Shown in pieces: positions 25,506 through 33,483 of a DNA stretch of 43,825 nucleotides. The stretch's first letter is position 1. The number at the start of each line of letters is the position of its first letter. Origin of the DNA: Porphyromonadaceae bacterium UBA7176 (GTDB lineage: Bacteria; Bacteroidota; Bacteroidia; Bacteroidales; Muribaculaceae); the NCBI GenBank assembly GCA_002491245.1, contig DKVO01000039.1:1-43825 (forward strand). Direction: 5' to 3'. Under the pieces are notes generated by a model, which saw nothing but the letters and a program-made list of their open reading frames with translations, was not told the DNA's origin and did no database searches. Position numbers and translations under genes: made by a program.

Positions 25506-26465
25506 TTATAATCTGCCGAAGAGCGAGCTTACGAAAGCCCGTTTGTCGAAAAGCTGGAGGTCGTTGATGCCTTCGCCGATGCCGATATATTTGACAGGTA
25601 TCTTGAACTGATCGCTGATGCCGATGACAACGCCACCACGGGCTGTGCCGTCGAGTTTGGTGATGGCGAGATGAGTGACCTGAGTTGCGGCTGAGAACTG
25701 ACGAGCCTGCTCGAAAGCGTTCTGTCCCGTCGAGCCATCGAGCACGAGGAGTACTTCATGGGGAGCGCCGGGCACTACCTTGTCCATCACGCGTTTGATT
25801 TTCGACAGCTCGTCCATGAGGCCTTTTTTGTTGTGTAGACGTCCGGCGGTGTCGATAATCACTACATCGACATCGTTTGCGACTGCCGACGATAGAGTGT
25901 CGAAAGCCACGGCTGCAGCGTCACTGCCAAGACTTTGCTTGACTACGGGTACGTCGGCGCGACGGGCCCATTCGTCGAGCTGCTCTATAGCGGCGGCACG
26001 GAATGTGTCGGCGGCACCGAGCATCACTTTGTTGCCAGCCATCTTGTACTGGTGGGCGAGTTTGCCTATGGTTGTAGTCTTTCCTACGCCGTTGACGCCG
26101 ACAACCATGATGACGTATGGCTTCTTTCCGGCCGGGGGCATGAAGCGTCCTGTTGTGTCGTCGGAGTCGTTTTCGGCGAGCATGTCGCTGATTTCCTGAC
26201 ACAAGAGGTCGTTGAGCTCGTCCATGTCGACATATTTGTCGCGTGCCACGCGCTCTTGGATGCGGTCGATTATTTTTAGTGTTGTTTCGGCGCCGACATC
26301 GCTGGTTATGAAGATTTCTTCGAGTTCGTCAAGGAAATCGTCGTCGATAGTGCGCCTCCCGGTAAATGCGCGACGCAGCTTACCGAATACACTTTCTTTA
26401 GTTTTCTGAAGTCCGCGGTCGAGGTTCTGCTTTTTGTCTTTGCTGAAAAAGTCGAATAAGCCCAT
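25506..26465 (-). CDS. ftsY: Signal recognition particle receptor FtsY
   Basis: The 319-residue SRP-receptor GTPase docks ribosome-SRP complexes at the inner membrane. The NG domain is complete: G1 GVNGVGKTTTIGK, the DTFRAAAIEQL insert region, G3 DTAGRLHNK, G4 TKLDGTARGG and the closing GIGEGINDLQLFD. The acidic N-terminal A domain of E. coli FtsY is absent; only a short basic/amphipathic lead (MGLFDFFSKDKKQNLDRG) remains, as in many Bacteroidetes. It heads a six-gene operon and is driven by two similar promoters created by a local duplication. Confidence 0.97.
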   Translation of the reverse strand: MGLFDFFSKDKKQNLDRGLQKTKESVFGKLRRAFTGRRTIDDDFLDELEEIFITSDVGAETTLKIIDRIQERVARDKYVDMDELNDLLCQEISDMLAENDSDDTTGRFMPPAGKKPYVIMVVGVNGVGKTTTIGKLAHQYKMAGNKVMLGAADTFRAAAIEQLDEWARRADVPVVKQSLGSDAAAVAFDTLSSAVANDVDVVIIDTAGRLHNKKGLMDELSKIKRVMDKVVPGAPHEVLLVLDGSTGQNAFEQARQFSAATQVTHLAITKLDGTARGGVVIGISDQFKIPVKYIGIGEGINDLQLFDKRAFVSSLFGRL

Positions 26466-26487
26466 GTCTTTATTGTCTTTGAGAATG

Positions 26488-26518
26488 CAAAGATACGAAT
26501 AAGTCGAGAGCTAACAAA
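26488..26518 (-). promoter_or_regulatory. Proximal ftsY promoter (P1)
   Basis: On the minus strand, TTTG (26515-26518), 19 bases, TATCTTTG (26488-26495), then 22 bases to the ATG. It is contained in copy 1 of the 46-base repeat. Confidence 0.6.
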
Positions 26519-26561
26519 ATTTATTTGGCTTGCCGAGCGTGCCTATCTAAGGCAGCTATGT

Positions 26562-26592
26562 CAAAGATACGAATAAGTCGGGAGCAAACAAA
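26562..26592 (-). promoter_or_regulatory. Distal ftsY promoter (P2)
   Basis: Copy 2 repeats the same layout: TTTG (26589-26592), 19 bases, TATCTTTG (26562-26569). Its -33 box lies in the loop of the hairpin at 26572-26619, so terminator and promoter overlap. Confidence 0.5.
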
Positions 26593-26619
26593 ATTTATTT
26601 GGCTTGCTCCCGACTTATT
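26572..26619 (-). terminator. Hairpin after the beta-helix gene, overlapping ftsY P2
   Basis: A perfect 16-bp inverted repeat (26572-26587 with 26604-26619, arm AATAAGTCGGGAGCAA) with a 16-base loop lies 20 bases past the minus-strand stop at 26639. The T-run after it is weak, so termination efficiency is uncertain. Confidence 0.55.
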
Positions 26620-26638
26620 TAATTACTATAGTTTGGTT

Positions 26639-27703
26639 TTATCTGACGTATTTTTTGTGGGCGTCGGATGTGAGGTGCTGGGGTTGCCGTAACCTGATGT
26701 TCTGAAAACAGCCGGTTCCTTTTGCCGTGTCCGGATTTTCGTCGAGGATTACGTTTTCGGTCGTTGCGTTATTTTTGTCCACTCCCATTGTGAAGTTTGT
26801 GACAACCGCGTTGAAGGGACCTTTCGAGCGGAATGCTGCGTGTTTCTTACCACGGTTGGAGTACCAGTATGCGAAGCAGTTGTGATATGTGCCTCCTCCG
26901 TCTTCTATCACAAATGCGGTGGCACATTGGTCGCTGTAGCAGTAGTCAAACCAATTGTTTCCGCATTTATCGACAAAGCCGCAGCCATCGTCGTAGATCT
27001 CATCGTCGGAAGAACCGTAGAGAGGATGAATGTTTCGGAGCATATTGCCGTCGGAGCAGAGCATCACTCCAATCTGACACCGGTAAATTCGCATGTTTGT
27101 GAATGTGTTGTCGTATCCTTCGACCAGAACACCGATGCAGTCTTTCGACATGTTTCCGGTGATGTTGACATCATGTACATCGGCGTCGGAAGAGTTGTTG
27201 TTGGCTCCTTTCTTGATGTGTATACCTATCAGGGCATTCTTGATTGACGTGTCGCGGATGACAGTCTCGCGTCCGCTGTCGATTGAGATGCCTTTTGCCA
27301 CCCCGTCGCAGTCAATCACGCCTCCCTGCAGGTAATAGTTGCTGCCCGGGACGAGTATAGTGTTGAACGGGTCTTTACCTCCGAGGCGTATCATAGCCTC
27401 GTCGTGGTTCCAACCTTTGGCCGGTCTGATTATGGCATAGTTCGATAGTTCGAGGCATACGCTCTTACTTGGGTCGGCCGGAGTCATGATTGGAGCTGAT
27501 AATATATATTTGCCATCGGGAAAATAGATTACTCTGTTGGGGTTCTCGTCGATAGCTTTCTGTATAGCCGGAGCCGCATCTTTCGTAAGGTCGGTGATGT
27601 AGTCCATTACATTTACAAAGCCTTTGTCCTGGGCCTGTGCTAATCCTGAAATCAGCATCGCGGCGATAGCGACGGCTATCAATCGCAATTTGGTTGTGTG
27701 CAT
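26639..27703 (-). CDS. Secreted right-handed beta-helix (pectate lyase-like) protein
   Basis: The 354-residue product has a signal peptide (about 1-24, ending LAQA) and a parallel beta-helix of the Pectate_lyase_3/polygalacturonase-like superfamily. It opens with the typical FVNVMDYITDLTKDAAPAI and KAIDENPNRVIYFPDGKYIL segments, then many short strand repeats rich in Asn, Gly and Asp (GVIDCDGVAKGI, IHIKKGANNN, CIGVLVEGYDN). A glycan lyase or hydrolase, or a glycan-binding protein, is likely, but I cannot assign catalytic residues. It has its own -7 box and is followed by a hairpin. No SusC/D pair lies nearby, so it is not part of a visible polysaccharide utilization locus. Confidence 0.8.
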   Translation of the reverse strand: MHTTKLRLIAVAIAAMLISGLAQAQDKGFVNVMDYITDLTKDAAPAIQKAIDENPNRVIYFPDGKYILSAPIMTPADPSKSVCLELSNYAIIRPAKGWNHDEAMIRLGGKDPFNTILVPGSNYYLQGGVIDCDGVAKGISIDSGRETVIRDTSIKNALIGIHIKKGANNNSSDADVHDVNITGNMSKDCIGVLVEGYDNTFTNMRIYRCQIGVMLCSDGNMLRNIHPLYGSSDDEIYDDGCGFVDKCGNNWFDYCYSDQCATAFVIEDGGGTYHNCFAYWYSNRGKKHAAFRSKGPFNAVVTNFTMGVDKNNATTENVILDENPDTAKGTGCFQNIRLRQPQHLTSDAHKKYVR

Positions 27704-27739
27704 GGTGGTATGGTTTTATTAGGTTTATCTTCGGTGGTG

Positions 27740-27747
27740 CAAAGATA
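27740..27747 (-). promoter_or_regulatory. -7 box for the beta-helix gene
   Basis: TATCTTTG on the minus strand, 36 bases before the ATG at 27703. No clear -33 box is seen. Confidence 0.42.
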
Positions 27748-27871
27748 AGGCTTTAAGGCGCAGGAATGTCCCGGTAAAATGCTTTTTTAAGTTGAATGGT
27801 ATACTTAAAGATATGATGTCTAATTCTTTCGTTTGTTTTAATCTGCGACCAATTAAGAATATTGACAGGCT

Positions 27872-28693
27872 TCAAAATGAGGTTCGGGGGAAAGCATCGA
27901 TGAAGCTGCCCGGAGTGGCGTTTAAAATTTTCACCCCACTGCTGTCGGCGTAACGGGCTATTTGATGATAGCTCCGAAATGCAACGGCGAAGCTGTCGAC
28001 AATCTGGTGGAGGTGGTAGCCTCGGTACTCATGGCGAATACGGGCTTCCTCGTCCTTGCCGTCGGTATAGAAGTGAGGCTGGACAGATACGACTTCGTTG
28101 TCGTCGGTTACGGATATTGTCTTCATCCACGAATGGTCGGCACCGGTTATGATAATTTCCTTGTACCCCAAGGCTATGCCAAGCATTATCGATGGGATGA
28201 GCACGTTGCGAGGCCGCGGCATTGCAAGTCCGCAACGGAAGGCGGCATGGCACATAACATCAAAACCCTCGATGCCCACGGCGTTGAAGGTGGCGATGTC
28301 GAGATTACCGTAGAGTTTGCGAGCCTGTCGGCGGTATTTCACCGGCACAATGAGCGTCATGGGCCAATCGACAGCTGCGAGCCGGTCCTTGAGTCTGGCG
28401 AGGTTTGTGTCGGTAGTGTCGCCGGAGAAAAAGTGAGGATCGGCGAGTACGTAGTAGTCGGGCTTAAGTGCGGTAAACTCCGGTGCTATAGCGGCAAAGT
28501 TTACAGCCATTGTCGGTTCGGCCTTGAGCTTGTCGGCGCTTCGGGTTATGGTGTCGGCCAACGACGGGCCGTTGGCCATGATTATCAGCCTGTCGCCTTT
28601 TGCTCGACCCTTGAGCCGTGAGCATGGCCGCGACAGCAGCGCTATCTTGGCAAGGCTCTTTATGCTTGAAAAAAAATTGTCGATAGCTGCCAT
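27872..28693 (-). CDS. GT42/DUF115 (MptE-like)-fold protein, putative glycan-modifying enzyme
   Basis: The 273-residue protein contains DRLIIMANGPSLADTI, matching the nucleotide-binding NGPS motif of CstII-type (GT42) sialyltransferases and DUF115/MptE-like proteins. Also present are KPDYYVLADPHFF, a SIMLGIALGYKEIIITGAD segment much like the CstII ALGYKEI core, and HEYRGYHLHQ, where a catalytic His would be expected. A transferase using a nucleotide sugar such as CMP-sialate or CMP-Kdo is plausible, but the donor is not known. The frame runs on to 28942, but the ATG at 28693, 4 bases after the upstream stop, is the natural start. It is last in the four-gene cassette. Confidence 0.6.
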   Translation of the reverse strand: MAAIDNFFSSIKSLAKIALLSRPCSRLKGRAKGDRLIIMANGPSLADTITRSADKLKAEPTMAVNFAAIAPEFTALKPDYYVLADPHFFSGDTTDTNLARLKDRLAAVDWPMTLIVPVKYRRQARKLYGNLDIATFNAVGIEGFDVMCHAAFRCGLAMPRPRNVLIPSIMLGIALGYKEIIITGADHSWMKTISVTDDNEVVSVQPHFYTDGKDEEARIRHEYRGYHLHQIVDSFAVAFRSYHQIARYADSSGVKILNATPGSFIDAFPRTSF

Positions 28694-28697
28694 GACA

Positions 28698-29405
28698 TCA
28701 AAGGCTTGAATTGTCGTAGACGTGGGTGCGCATGTAACTGCATGTATCGGTGGGCTTGAAGCCACAGCTTTGAAGCTTGGCAGAAGAGTAGAGTGCCGAC
28801 TCTGTGTATGTGGCATACTGTTTTTTGCCGTATACAAGTCGTCCGAACCACTGCTGGGGCTTGGTGGAGAGGGTGCTGATACGTTTGTCGGACATGCGGT
28901 GAGCGAGAGCTTCGGCAATATCGTGCACCGAAGGGTCGACACCGTCGGTGAGATTGTATATGCCTGGATCCAGATTGTTTTCGGCTATAAATTTGACGGC
29001 ACGGGCCACGTCTGTGGCATGTACGATGCTTTTACGTGCGTCGTTGCCGGGAAAATGGAAGAAGGCTCCCCGGTAGATGCTTTCGGCTAAACTACGCACC
29101 GGTCCGGTCATACCGGTGCCGACAATCGGTGCGCAACGCAGGATATATGCTTTTGTGCCGGCGCCTGCAGCCTGTGCTGTAAATTTTTCTTCAAGTTCAA
29201 CCCAACGCGAGGATGGGTCGACAAGTGCGTCTTCATCAAGCCACCCTTCTCCGGATTGATATATTTCTGTCGATGACAGCATCACGGCAACGGCCGGGCG
29301 CTTGCCTAAGGTGTCGGTAATCTCGTCTTTGCCGGGTATTTCGCGGCGGATATAAGGAAGTGTAAACTCACGGTCCGGCGCGTAAACAAGGATGGGAGTA
29401 TTCAT
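28698..29405 (-). CDS. NAD-dependent epimerase/dehydratase-like protein lacking the N-terminal Rossmann half
   Basis: The 235-residue product aligns by eye with the second half of extended SDRs. It has a strand plus serine (AVMLSSTEIY), a W-x-x-x-E segment where Y-x-x-x-K is expected (RWVELEEKF), LRCAPIVGTGM, a substrate loop, and IVHATDVARAV with GIYNLTDG. Only about 30 residues precede the serine strand, so the GxxGxxG nucleotide loop and most of the NAD-binding fold are missing. No frameshifted remnant is visible, because the upstream gene overlaps it by 4 bases (ATGA at 29402). It is probably a non-catalytic or repurposed SDR in the cassette; the longer frame to 29456 lies in the glycosyltransferase gene. 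Confidence 0.65.
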   Translation of the reverse strand: MNTPILVYAPDREFTLPYIRREIPGKDEITDTLGKRPAVAVMLSSTEIYQSGEGWLDEDALVDPSSRWVELEEKFTAQAAGAGTKAYILRCAPIVGTGMTGPVRSLAESIYRGAFFHFPGNDARKSIVHATDVARAVKFIAENNLDPGIYNLTDGVDPSVHDIAEALAHRMSDKRISTLSTKPQQWFGRLVYGKKQYATYTESALYSSAKLQSCGFKPTDTCSYMRTHVYDNSSL

Positions 29406-30157
29406 CGGCGGAATTTTTTGAAGTGTAGTAAATATCGCTGCATCAGGCGAGGCCAAGAAATACGGTAGCCGTTTTCGCGCAGGGCACGGCGTTTTTCGAG
29501 GGTGTTGGTGACAAGGCGTGCATAGAGGGTGCGCGACCTGCCGTGGGCGTCCATCGCCACGAGACTTTCGGGAATATGTATACCTTTGAAACTGGCCTGA
29601 TTGGAAAAGAGACGGATGAAATAGTCGAAGTCGGCTGCTATGGCATAATCTTCACGATACGGCCCGAGAGTGTCTTTCACGCGCCTGCTTATGAACAGGG
29701 CCGGGTGTGGCGGAGCGAAGCCTCGTGTAAGATATTCAGGTTTGTAGCCGTCGACGTTATATGTGCCTAAGACTCGCGTAATTACCGTGCCTTCAACGAA
29801 GTCGACATTTCCATATACGAAATCGACATCGCCCGTGCTGAATGTGCCGGCGACACGGGCGAGAATATTGTCGGTCGGGTAATAGTCGGATCCGTGGAGC
29901 AAGGCTATGATATCGCCGTCGGCAGCTTTCAATCCTTCGTTGATTGCGGCGTAGACTCCGCATGGCGGAGTGCGGAGTATCTTTACTCCGGGTCGGGAAG
30001 AGTATGCCGACAAAGCAGGAGGTATTGTCGGATTGCTGTCCACTATTATGTGTTCGACTGTATCGCCGGGCATGAGTCGCTGGCGATATACGCTGTGGAG
30101 TGTGCGGTCGAGTTTGGCGCCGTCGCCGTAGGTGATAGTGATGATTGAGAATTTCAT
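29402..30157 (-). CDS. Family 2 glycosyltransferase
   Basis: The 251-residue GT-A fold enzyme starts with FSIITITYGDGAKLDRTLHSV, then EHIIVDSNPT, GVYAAINEGLKAADGDIIALL, and the metal-site region HGSDYY. A downstream acceptor region (FAPPHPALFISRR, then YAIAADFDYFIRL) matches the WbdN/WcaA-like group used in O-antigen or capsule synthesis. The basic C-terminus (MQRYLLHFKKFRR) may contact the membrane. The frame extends to 30208, but the ATG at 30157, 4 bases after the upstream stop, fits. It lies between the polytopic protein and the half-SDR, in one transcript. Confidence 0.85.
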   Translation of the reverse strand: MKFSIITITYGDGAKLDRTLHSVYRQRLMPGDTVEHIIVDSNPTIPPALSAYSSRPGVKILRTPPCGVYAAINEGLKAADGDIIALLHGSDYYPTDNILARVAGTFSTGDVDFVYGNVDFVEGTVITRVLGTYNVDGYKPEYLTRGFAPPHPALFISRRVKDTLGPYREDYAIAADFDYFIRLFSNQASFKGIHIPESLVAMDAHGRSRTLYARLVTNTLEKRRALRENGYRISWPRLMQRYLLHFKKFRR

Positions 30158-30161
30158 ATCT

Positions 30162-31568
30162 TTAACCCCAGCCCCCGGGCGAGTATATGTGCAGGCATAC
30201 AGCCACAATTATCAAGCCGGCTGCGAGGATGCTTCCGTATGTCCACGCCCAGATCTTGAAATCTTTTTTTCTCCATCTGCCTGATGCCACGACCCATGCT
30301 GCGCATGGAACAAGCGTAGGCAGCCACAGAAGGCAATATCGCGATACCGTTCCTCCGGTCACATATGCGGTGGCGGCAGTGGCTATAAATCCGAAAACGG
30401 CAGCGAGCATCACTTTGCGCGGTGACTGGCGCAGACAGCGGACGAGATAGAAAATGATGATACCACCGACCGCATACCAAGGCAGGGTGAAACGTGCGCA
30501 AGCTAATGTCGGGCCATATTCCACGAGATTGCCTGTAGACCAGGGCAGTGGTGTGAGGAATTGTACAGCCATTGTGAACGGCAGGGAAAGTATTTTTCGT
30601 AATACGCTTATTTCGCCATAGTCAGGGATAACCTGCCGGAAAGCTGCCAACCGTTTTTCTCCGCCATAAGCTACGCCGAAAGAAGTTGTGCCATCGATAT
30701 CGATGACATCCGGGGAGCTTCCGGTGTGGCGGCTGATGAGGTATATAGCTGTGAACGATATGGCAGCGACAGCCAGAACCGATATGCGGCGGCGTGGCGC
30801 AGCGAAACAGAACAACAGCGACAATAAGCCGGCGAAAGCGAAAAGCTGTGGGCGTGCAAACCATGCCGCGGCGGCACATATGGTCAGCAGAAGTAGCTGA
30901 GGCCAAAGCCGAGCATGATTGCATATGCGTGCGACAGTGTATACCATAAGGGTAAAGATAAAGATGCACACCGCATCTTTTGTTATCAGGTCGCCGCGGC
31001 TTATGAAGTGGGTTATACATGTCATCATGATCATGGCTACCGTCGACATGCGTGTCTTGAATTGCTTGTCGCCGTCGCATATAAGGGCTGCCGTCGCACC
31101 TGTGAATACGATAGAGAGCAGTGTGGATATGATGCTGAAAAGGATGTAACTTGTCACTTCCGGCCTTGAAAAGCCGAAATTGAGATAATACAGCAATTGG
31201 GAGAAACCCGACATGGGAGCATCGAGAGTGTGTCCGTCGCGGTAGAGGCTCTGTAGTTGCTGCCATATGTCGAAAGCGTCACGCGTGAATACTGGGTTTT
31301 CAAGAGTGCCGCCGAGGTATGTCGTACAGTGCCACACGTTCATGGCGAAGCCTATGCCGAGGAATGTCCATGCCGCAAGTATGATCCACGGACCGGCTAC
31401 AGATACCGGGCAAACTTTATTGTAGCAATATAACGTCACGACAAGTATGCCGAGCATCTGCAACAGCGATTGAGCTGTGGATGCGCCTGGAAACATAATT
31501 AATGCGGCGGCAATCAATACGAGACAGCCGGCCACAGACCAGTGAAAAGCGGTAGATATATATTTCAT
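30162..31568 (-). CDS. Polytopic membrane protein, possible GT-C-type transferase
   Basis: The 468-residue protein has about 10-12 predicted membrane helices across its length, separated by short loops. A larger hydrophilic loop (about 60-125) includes FTRDAFDIWQQLQ, where GT-C enzymes carry acidic residues. I recognise no specific family motif, so lipid-linked sugar transfer or polymerisation is inferred from the company it keeps. The frame is open to 31949, but that overlaps the divergent gene. ATGs at 31574 and 31568 are candidates. The -7 box at 31577-31584 is so close that 31568 is preferred. It is the first gene of the cassette, ending 4 bases before the glycosyltransferase start. Confidence 0.65.
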   Translation of the reverse strand: MKYISTAFHWSVAGCLVLIAAALIMFPGASTAQSLLQMLGILVVTLYCYNKVCPVSVAGPWIILAAWTFLGIGFAMNVWHCTTYLGGTLENPVFTRDAFDIWQQLQSLYRDGHTLDAPMSGFSQLLYYLNFGFSRPEVTSYILFSIISTLLSIVFTGATAALICDGDKQFKTRMSTVAMIMMTCITHFISRGDLITKDAVCIFIFTLMVYTVARICNHARLWPQLLLLTICAAAAWFARPQLFAFAGLLSLLFCFAAPRRRISVLAVAAISFTAIYLISRHTGSSPDVIDIDGTTSFGVAYGGEKRLAAFRQVIPDYGEISVLRKILSLPFTMAVQFLTPLPWSTGNLVEYGPTLACARFTLPWYAVGGIIIFYLVRCLRQSPRKVMLAAVFGFIATAATAYVTGGTVSRYCLLWLPTLVPCAAWVVASGRWRKKDFKIWAWTYGSILAAGLIIVAVCLHIYSPGGWG

Positions 31569-31576
31569 ATTCATTG

Positions 31577-31584
31577 CAAAATTA
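31577..31584 (-). promoter_or_regulatory. -7 box for the glycan cassette
   Basis: TAATTTTG on the minus strand ends 8 bases before the ATG at 31568, implying a very short leader. A TTG lies about 22 bases further upstream (31607-31609). Confidence 0.45.
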
Positions 31585-31627
31585 CAAATTATTGCTTTGA
31601 AAGGCTCAATAATATTGCGAAAATTCA

Positions 31628-31635
31628 TAAATTTG
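31628..31635 (+). promoter_or_regulatory. -7 box for glsA-glsB
   Basis: TAAATTTG on the plus strand, 15 bases before the ATG at 31651. It is divergent from, and within 45 bases of, the cassette promoter. No good -33 box is seen at 19-21 bases. Confidence 0.42.
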
Positions 31636-31650
31636 CAGAATAATTGCGTT

Positions 31651-32499
31651 ATGACAGGAGATAAGCCAATCAGAATAGATATTAAGTCGGTGTTGGCTTC
31701 CCGGTTGGGAAGCCGAGCCCGTCTGATACCCGGTTTCGTCGTCCGCAGCCTGGAACGGTTGATATGCCAGGATGAGCTTAACTCGTTGCTTGAGCGTAAT
31801 TTCCCGTTGCGTGGAGCCGATTTCTGCGATGGCGTGCTGTGCGATCTCGATGTATCGCTCGATGTACGGAACGCCGGCGTATTGCCCGAAAATCCGAGGT
31901 GTATCATCGTGTCGAACCATCCTCTCGGGGGGCTCGACGGGATGAGCATGATTTCATGGTTTACGCGTCATTACGGCAAGCCTGTGCATTTTGTGGTCAA
32001 TGATATACTCATGGCTGTCGATCCGCTGCGCGATTGTTTTGTTCCGGTCAATAAACATGGGCGTCAGAGCAGGAGTACCACCCTGACGCTCGATGAGATT
32101 CTTGCCGGTGACGACCCTGTGGTGATTTATCCGGCCGGACTTTGCTCGCGTCTTGGCGACGGCGGCGTCGTAGCCGACCTCGCATGGAACAAAATGTTTG
32201 TGAGCAAGGCAATCGAAAGCCGGCGCGATGTGGTGCCGGTGCACTTTGATGGTCATAATTCGGCGTCGTTCTACCGTTGGGCCCGTCTGCGCGAGCGCCT
32301 CGGTATAAAATTTAACTTTGAGATGATACTCCTGCCCGGCGAGGTGTTCCGCTCGCGAGGCAAAACATTTACCCTTACGTGCGGCCGTCCGGTGAGCTGG
32401 CAGAGCCTGCGAGGCGGCAGCGAAGCGTCGGCCACGGCAGCGCGTATGAGGCAGACGGTATACGGCCTGCCCGTTAATATCAGTGCCAATCAACAATGA
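31651..32499 (+). CDS. glsA: O-acyltransferase for glycine lipid synthesis (PlsC-like)
   Basis: The 282-residue protein belongs to the lysophospholipid acyltransferase superfamily. The acyltransferase motif is SNHPLGGLDG, with His90 and Asp96, a spacing of five instead of the usual four residues, as in the hemolysin-like branch. It also has YPAGLCSR, the equivalent of the FPEG block. Together with the GNAT gene that overlaps it by 4 bases, it matches the glsA-glsB pair that makes glycine lipids in Bacteroides thetaiotaomicron: GlsB N-acylates glycine and GlsA adds the second acyl chain to the hydroxyl. The frame extends upstream to TTG 31597, but ATG 31651 follows the -7 box and is preferred. 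Confidence 0.85.
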   Translation: MTGDKPIRIDIKSVLASRLGSRARLIPGFVVRSLERLICQDELNSLLERNFPLRGADFCDGVLCDLDVSLDVRNAGVLPENPRCIIVSNHPLGGLDGMSMISWFTRHYGKPVHFVVNDILMAVDPLRDCFVPVNKHGRQSRSTTLTLDEILAGDDPVVIYPAGLCSRLGDGGVVADLAWNKMFVSKAIESRRDVVPVHFDGHNSASFYRWARLRERLGIKFNFEMILLPGEVFRSRGKTFTLTCGRPVSWQSLRGGSEASATAARMRQTVYGLPVNISANQQ

Positions 32500-33434
32500 A
32501 TAAACCTATAATAGACCCAGTAGAGACTTCGCTTATCGAAGCCGAACTCGGACGCGATAAATTCCTCCGCCCGACCAATAAGGGTGGTAATGAGATATAT
32601 GTCGTGACCGCCCATAATTCGCCCAACACCATGCGCGAAATCGGCCGTCTGCGCGAGATTGCATTCCGTACGGCCGGTGGCGGCACGGGACTCGAATGCG
32701 ATATCGACCGCTACGACACAATGGAGGAGCCTTGCCGTCAACTGATAGTGTGGGATCCGGAGAGCAAGCTTATACTCGGAGGCTACCGATATATATGCGG
32801 CCGCGACATACGCCTCGACAATGAGGGTAACCCGATGATTGCGACGAGCCATATGTTCAGGTTCTCGAAGCGTTTTCTCGAAGATTATCTGCCATACACT
32901 CTTGAGTTGGGGCGTTCGTTCGTGCGTCCTGAATACCAGAGCTCGCGCGCCGGTGCAAAAGCCATCTATGTGCTCGATAACCTTTGGGACGGTCTTGGCT
33001 CGCTGACGGTCGTCAACCCTGATATCCGCTATCTCTTCGGCAAGGTGACTATGTATCCGAGCTATACAGCGGTCTGCCGCGACATGATACTCTTCTTCCT
33101 CAACAAATATTTCCCCGATCCCGACGAGCTTGTAAGGCCTATCACAGCGCTCAAGACCGATGCCGATGAGGAAGCGCTCAGTAAGCTCTTCGACGGTGGC
33201 GATTTCAAGAGCGACTTCCGCATACTCAATGCTCATGTGCGAGCTCATGGCGATACTATTCCTCCTCTTGTCCATGCCTATATGGGGCTGTCGCCTACGA
33301 TGAGGATGTTTGGTACGGCTGTCAACGACGAGTTCGGCGACGTCGAGGAGAGCGGCATTTTCATGGCTATCGATGAGATACTTGAGGAAAAGAAAAAGAG
33401 GCATATCGACTCGTACTTCAATTCTAAAGATTGA
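32496..33434 (+). CDS. glsB: Glycine N-acyltransferase (OlsB-like GNAT)
   Basis: The 312-residue GNAT-fold enzyme is of the OlsB type. Recognisable parts are the N-terminal REIGRLREIAFRTAGGGTG, LILGGYRYICG, ELGRSFVRPEYQSSRAG near residue 140, and a C-terminal region that includes YMGLSPTMRMFGTA. OlsB-type enzymes transfer a 3-hydroxyacyl chain from acyl-ACP to an amino acid; in Bacteroides the acceptor is glycine. The ATG overlaps the glsA stop (ATGA), so translation is coupled. purB follows after 49 bases. Confidence 0.88.
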   Translation: MNKPIIDPVETSLIEAELGRDKFLRPTNKGGNEIYVVTAHNSPNTMREIGRLREIAFRTAGGGTGLECDIDRYDTMEEPCRQLIVWDPESKLILGGYRYICGRDIRLDNEGNPMIATSHMFRFSKRFLEDYLPYTLELGRSFVRPEYQSSRAGAKAIYVLDNLWDGLGSLTVVNPDIRYLFGKVTMYPSYTAVCRDMILFFLNKYFPDPDELVRPITALKTDADEEALSKLFDGGDFKSDFRILNAHVRAHGDTIPPLVHAYMGLSPTMRMFGTAVNDEFGDVEESGIFMAIDEILEEKKKRHIDSYFNSKD

Positions 33435-33483
33435 CCTCAGATGCTAATTTATTAACACACAGATACTTCAAAAATATAGATAT

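Larger units (their letters stand above)
26488..26607. repeat. 46-base direct repeat duplicating the ftsY promoter
   Basis: Copy 1 (26488-26533) and copy 2 (26562-26607) match at 44 of 46 positions, with 28 bases between them. Each contains a full -7/-33 pair on the minus strand. The gap holds a small 5-bp hairpin (26540-26554). Confidence 0.9.

Noticed and set aside
27785..27810. TTTAAGT/ACTTAAA hairpin upstream of the beta-helix gene
   Set aside because: A short AT-only stem without a T tract in the right direction. It is too weak to call a terminator or switch.
32490..33404. 304-codon minus-strand frame opposite glsB
   Set aside because: It mirrors the GNAT gene almost exactly, with no motif of its own.
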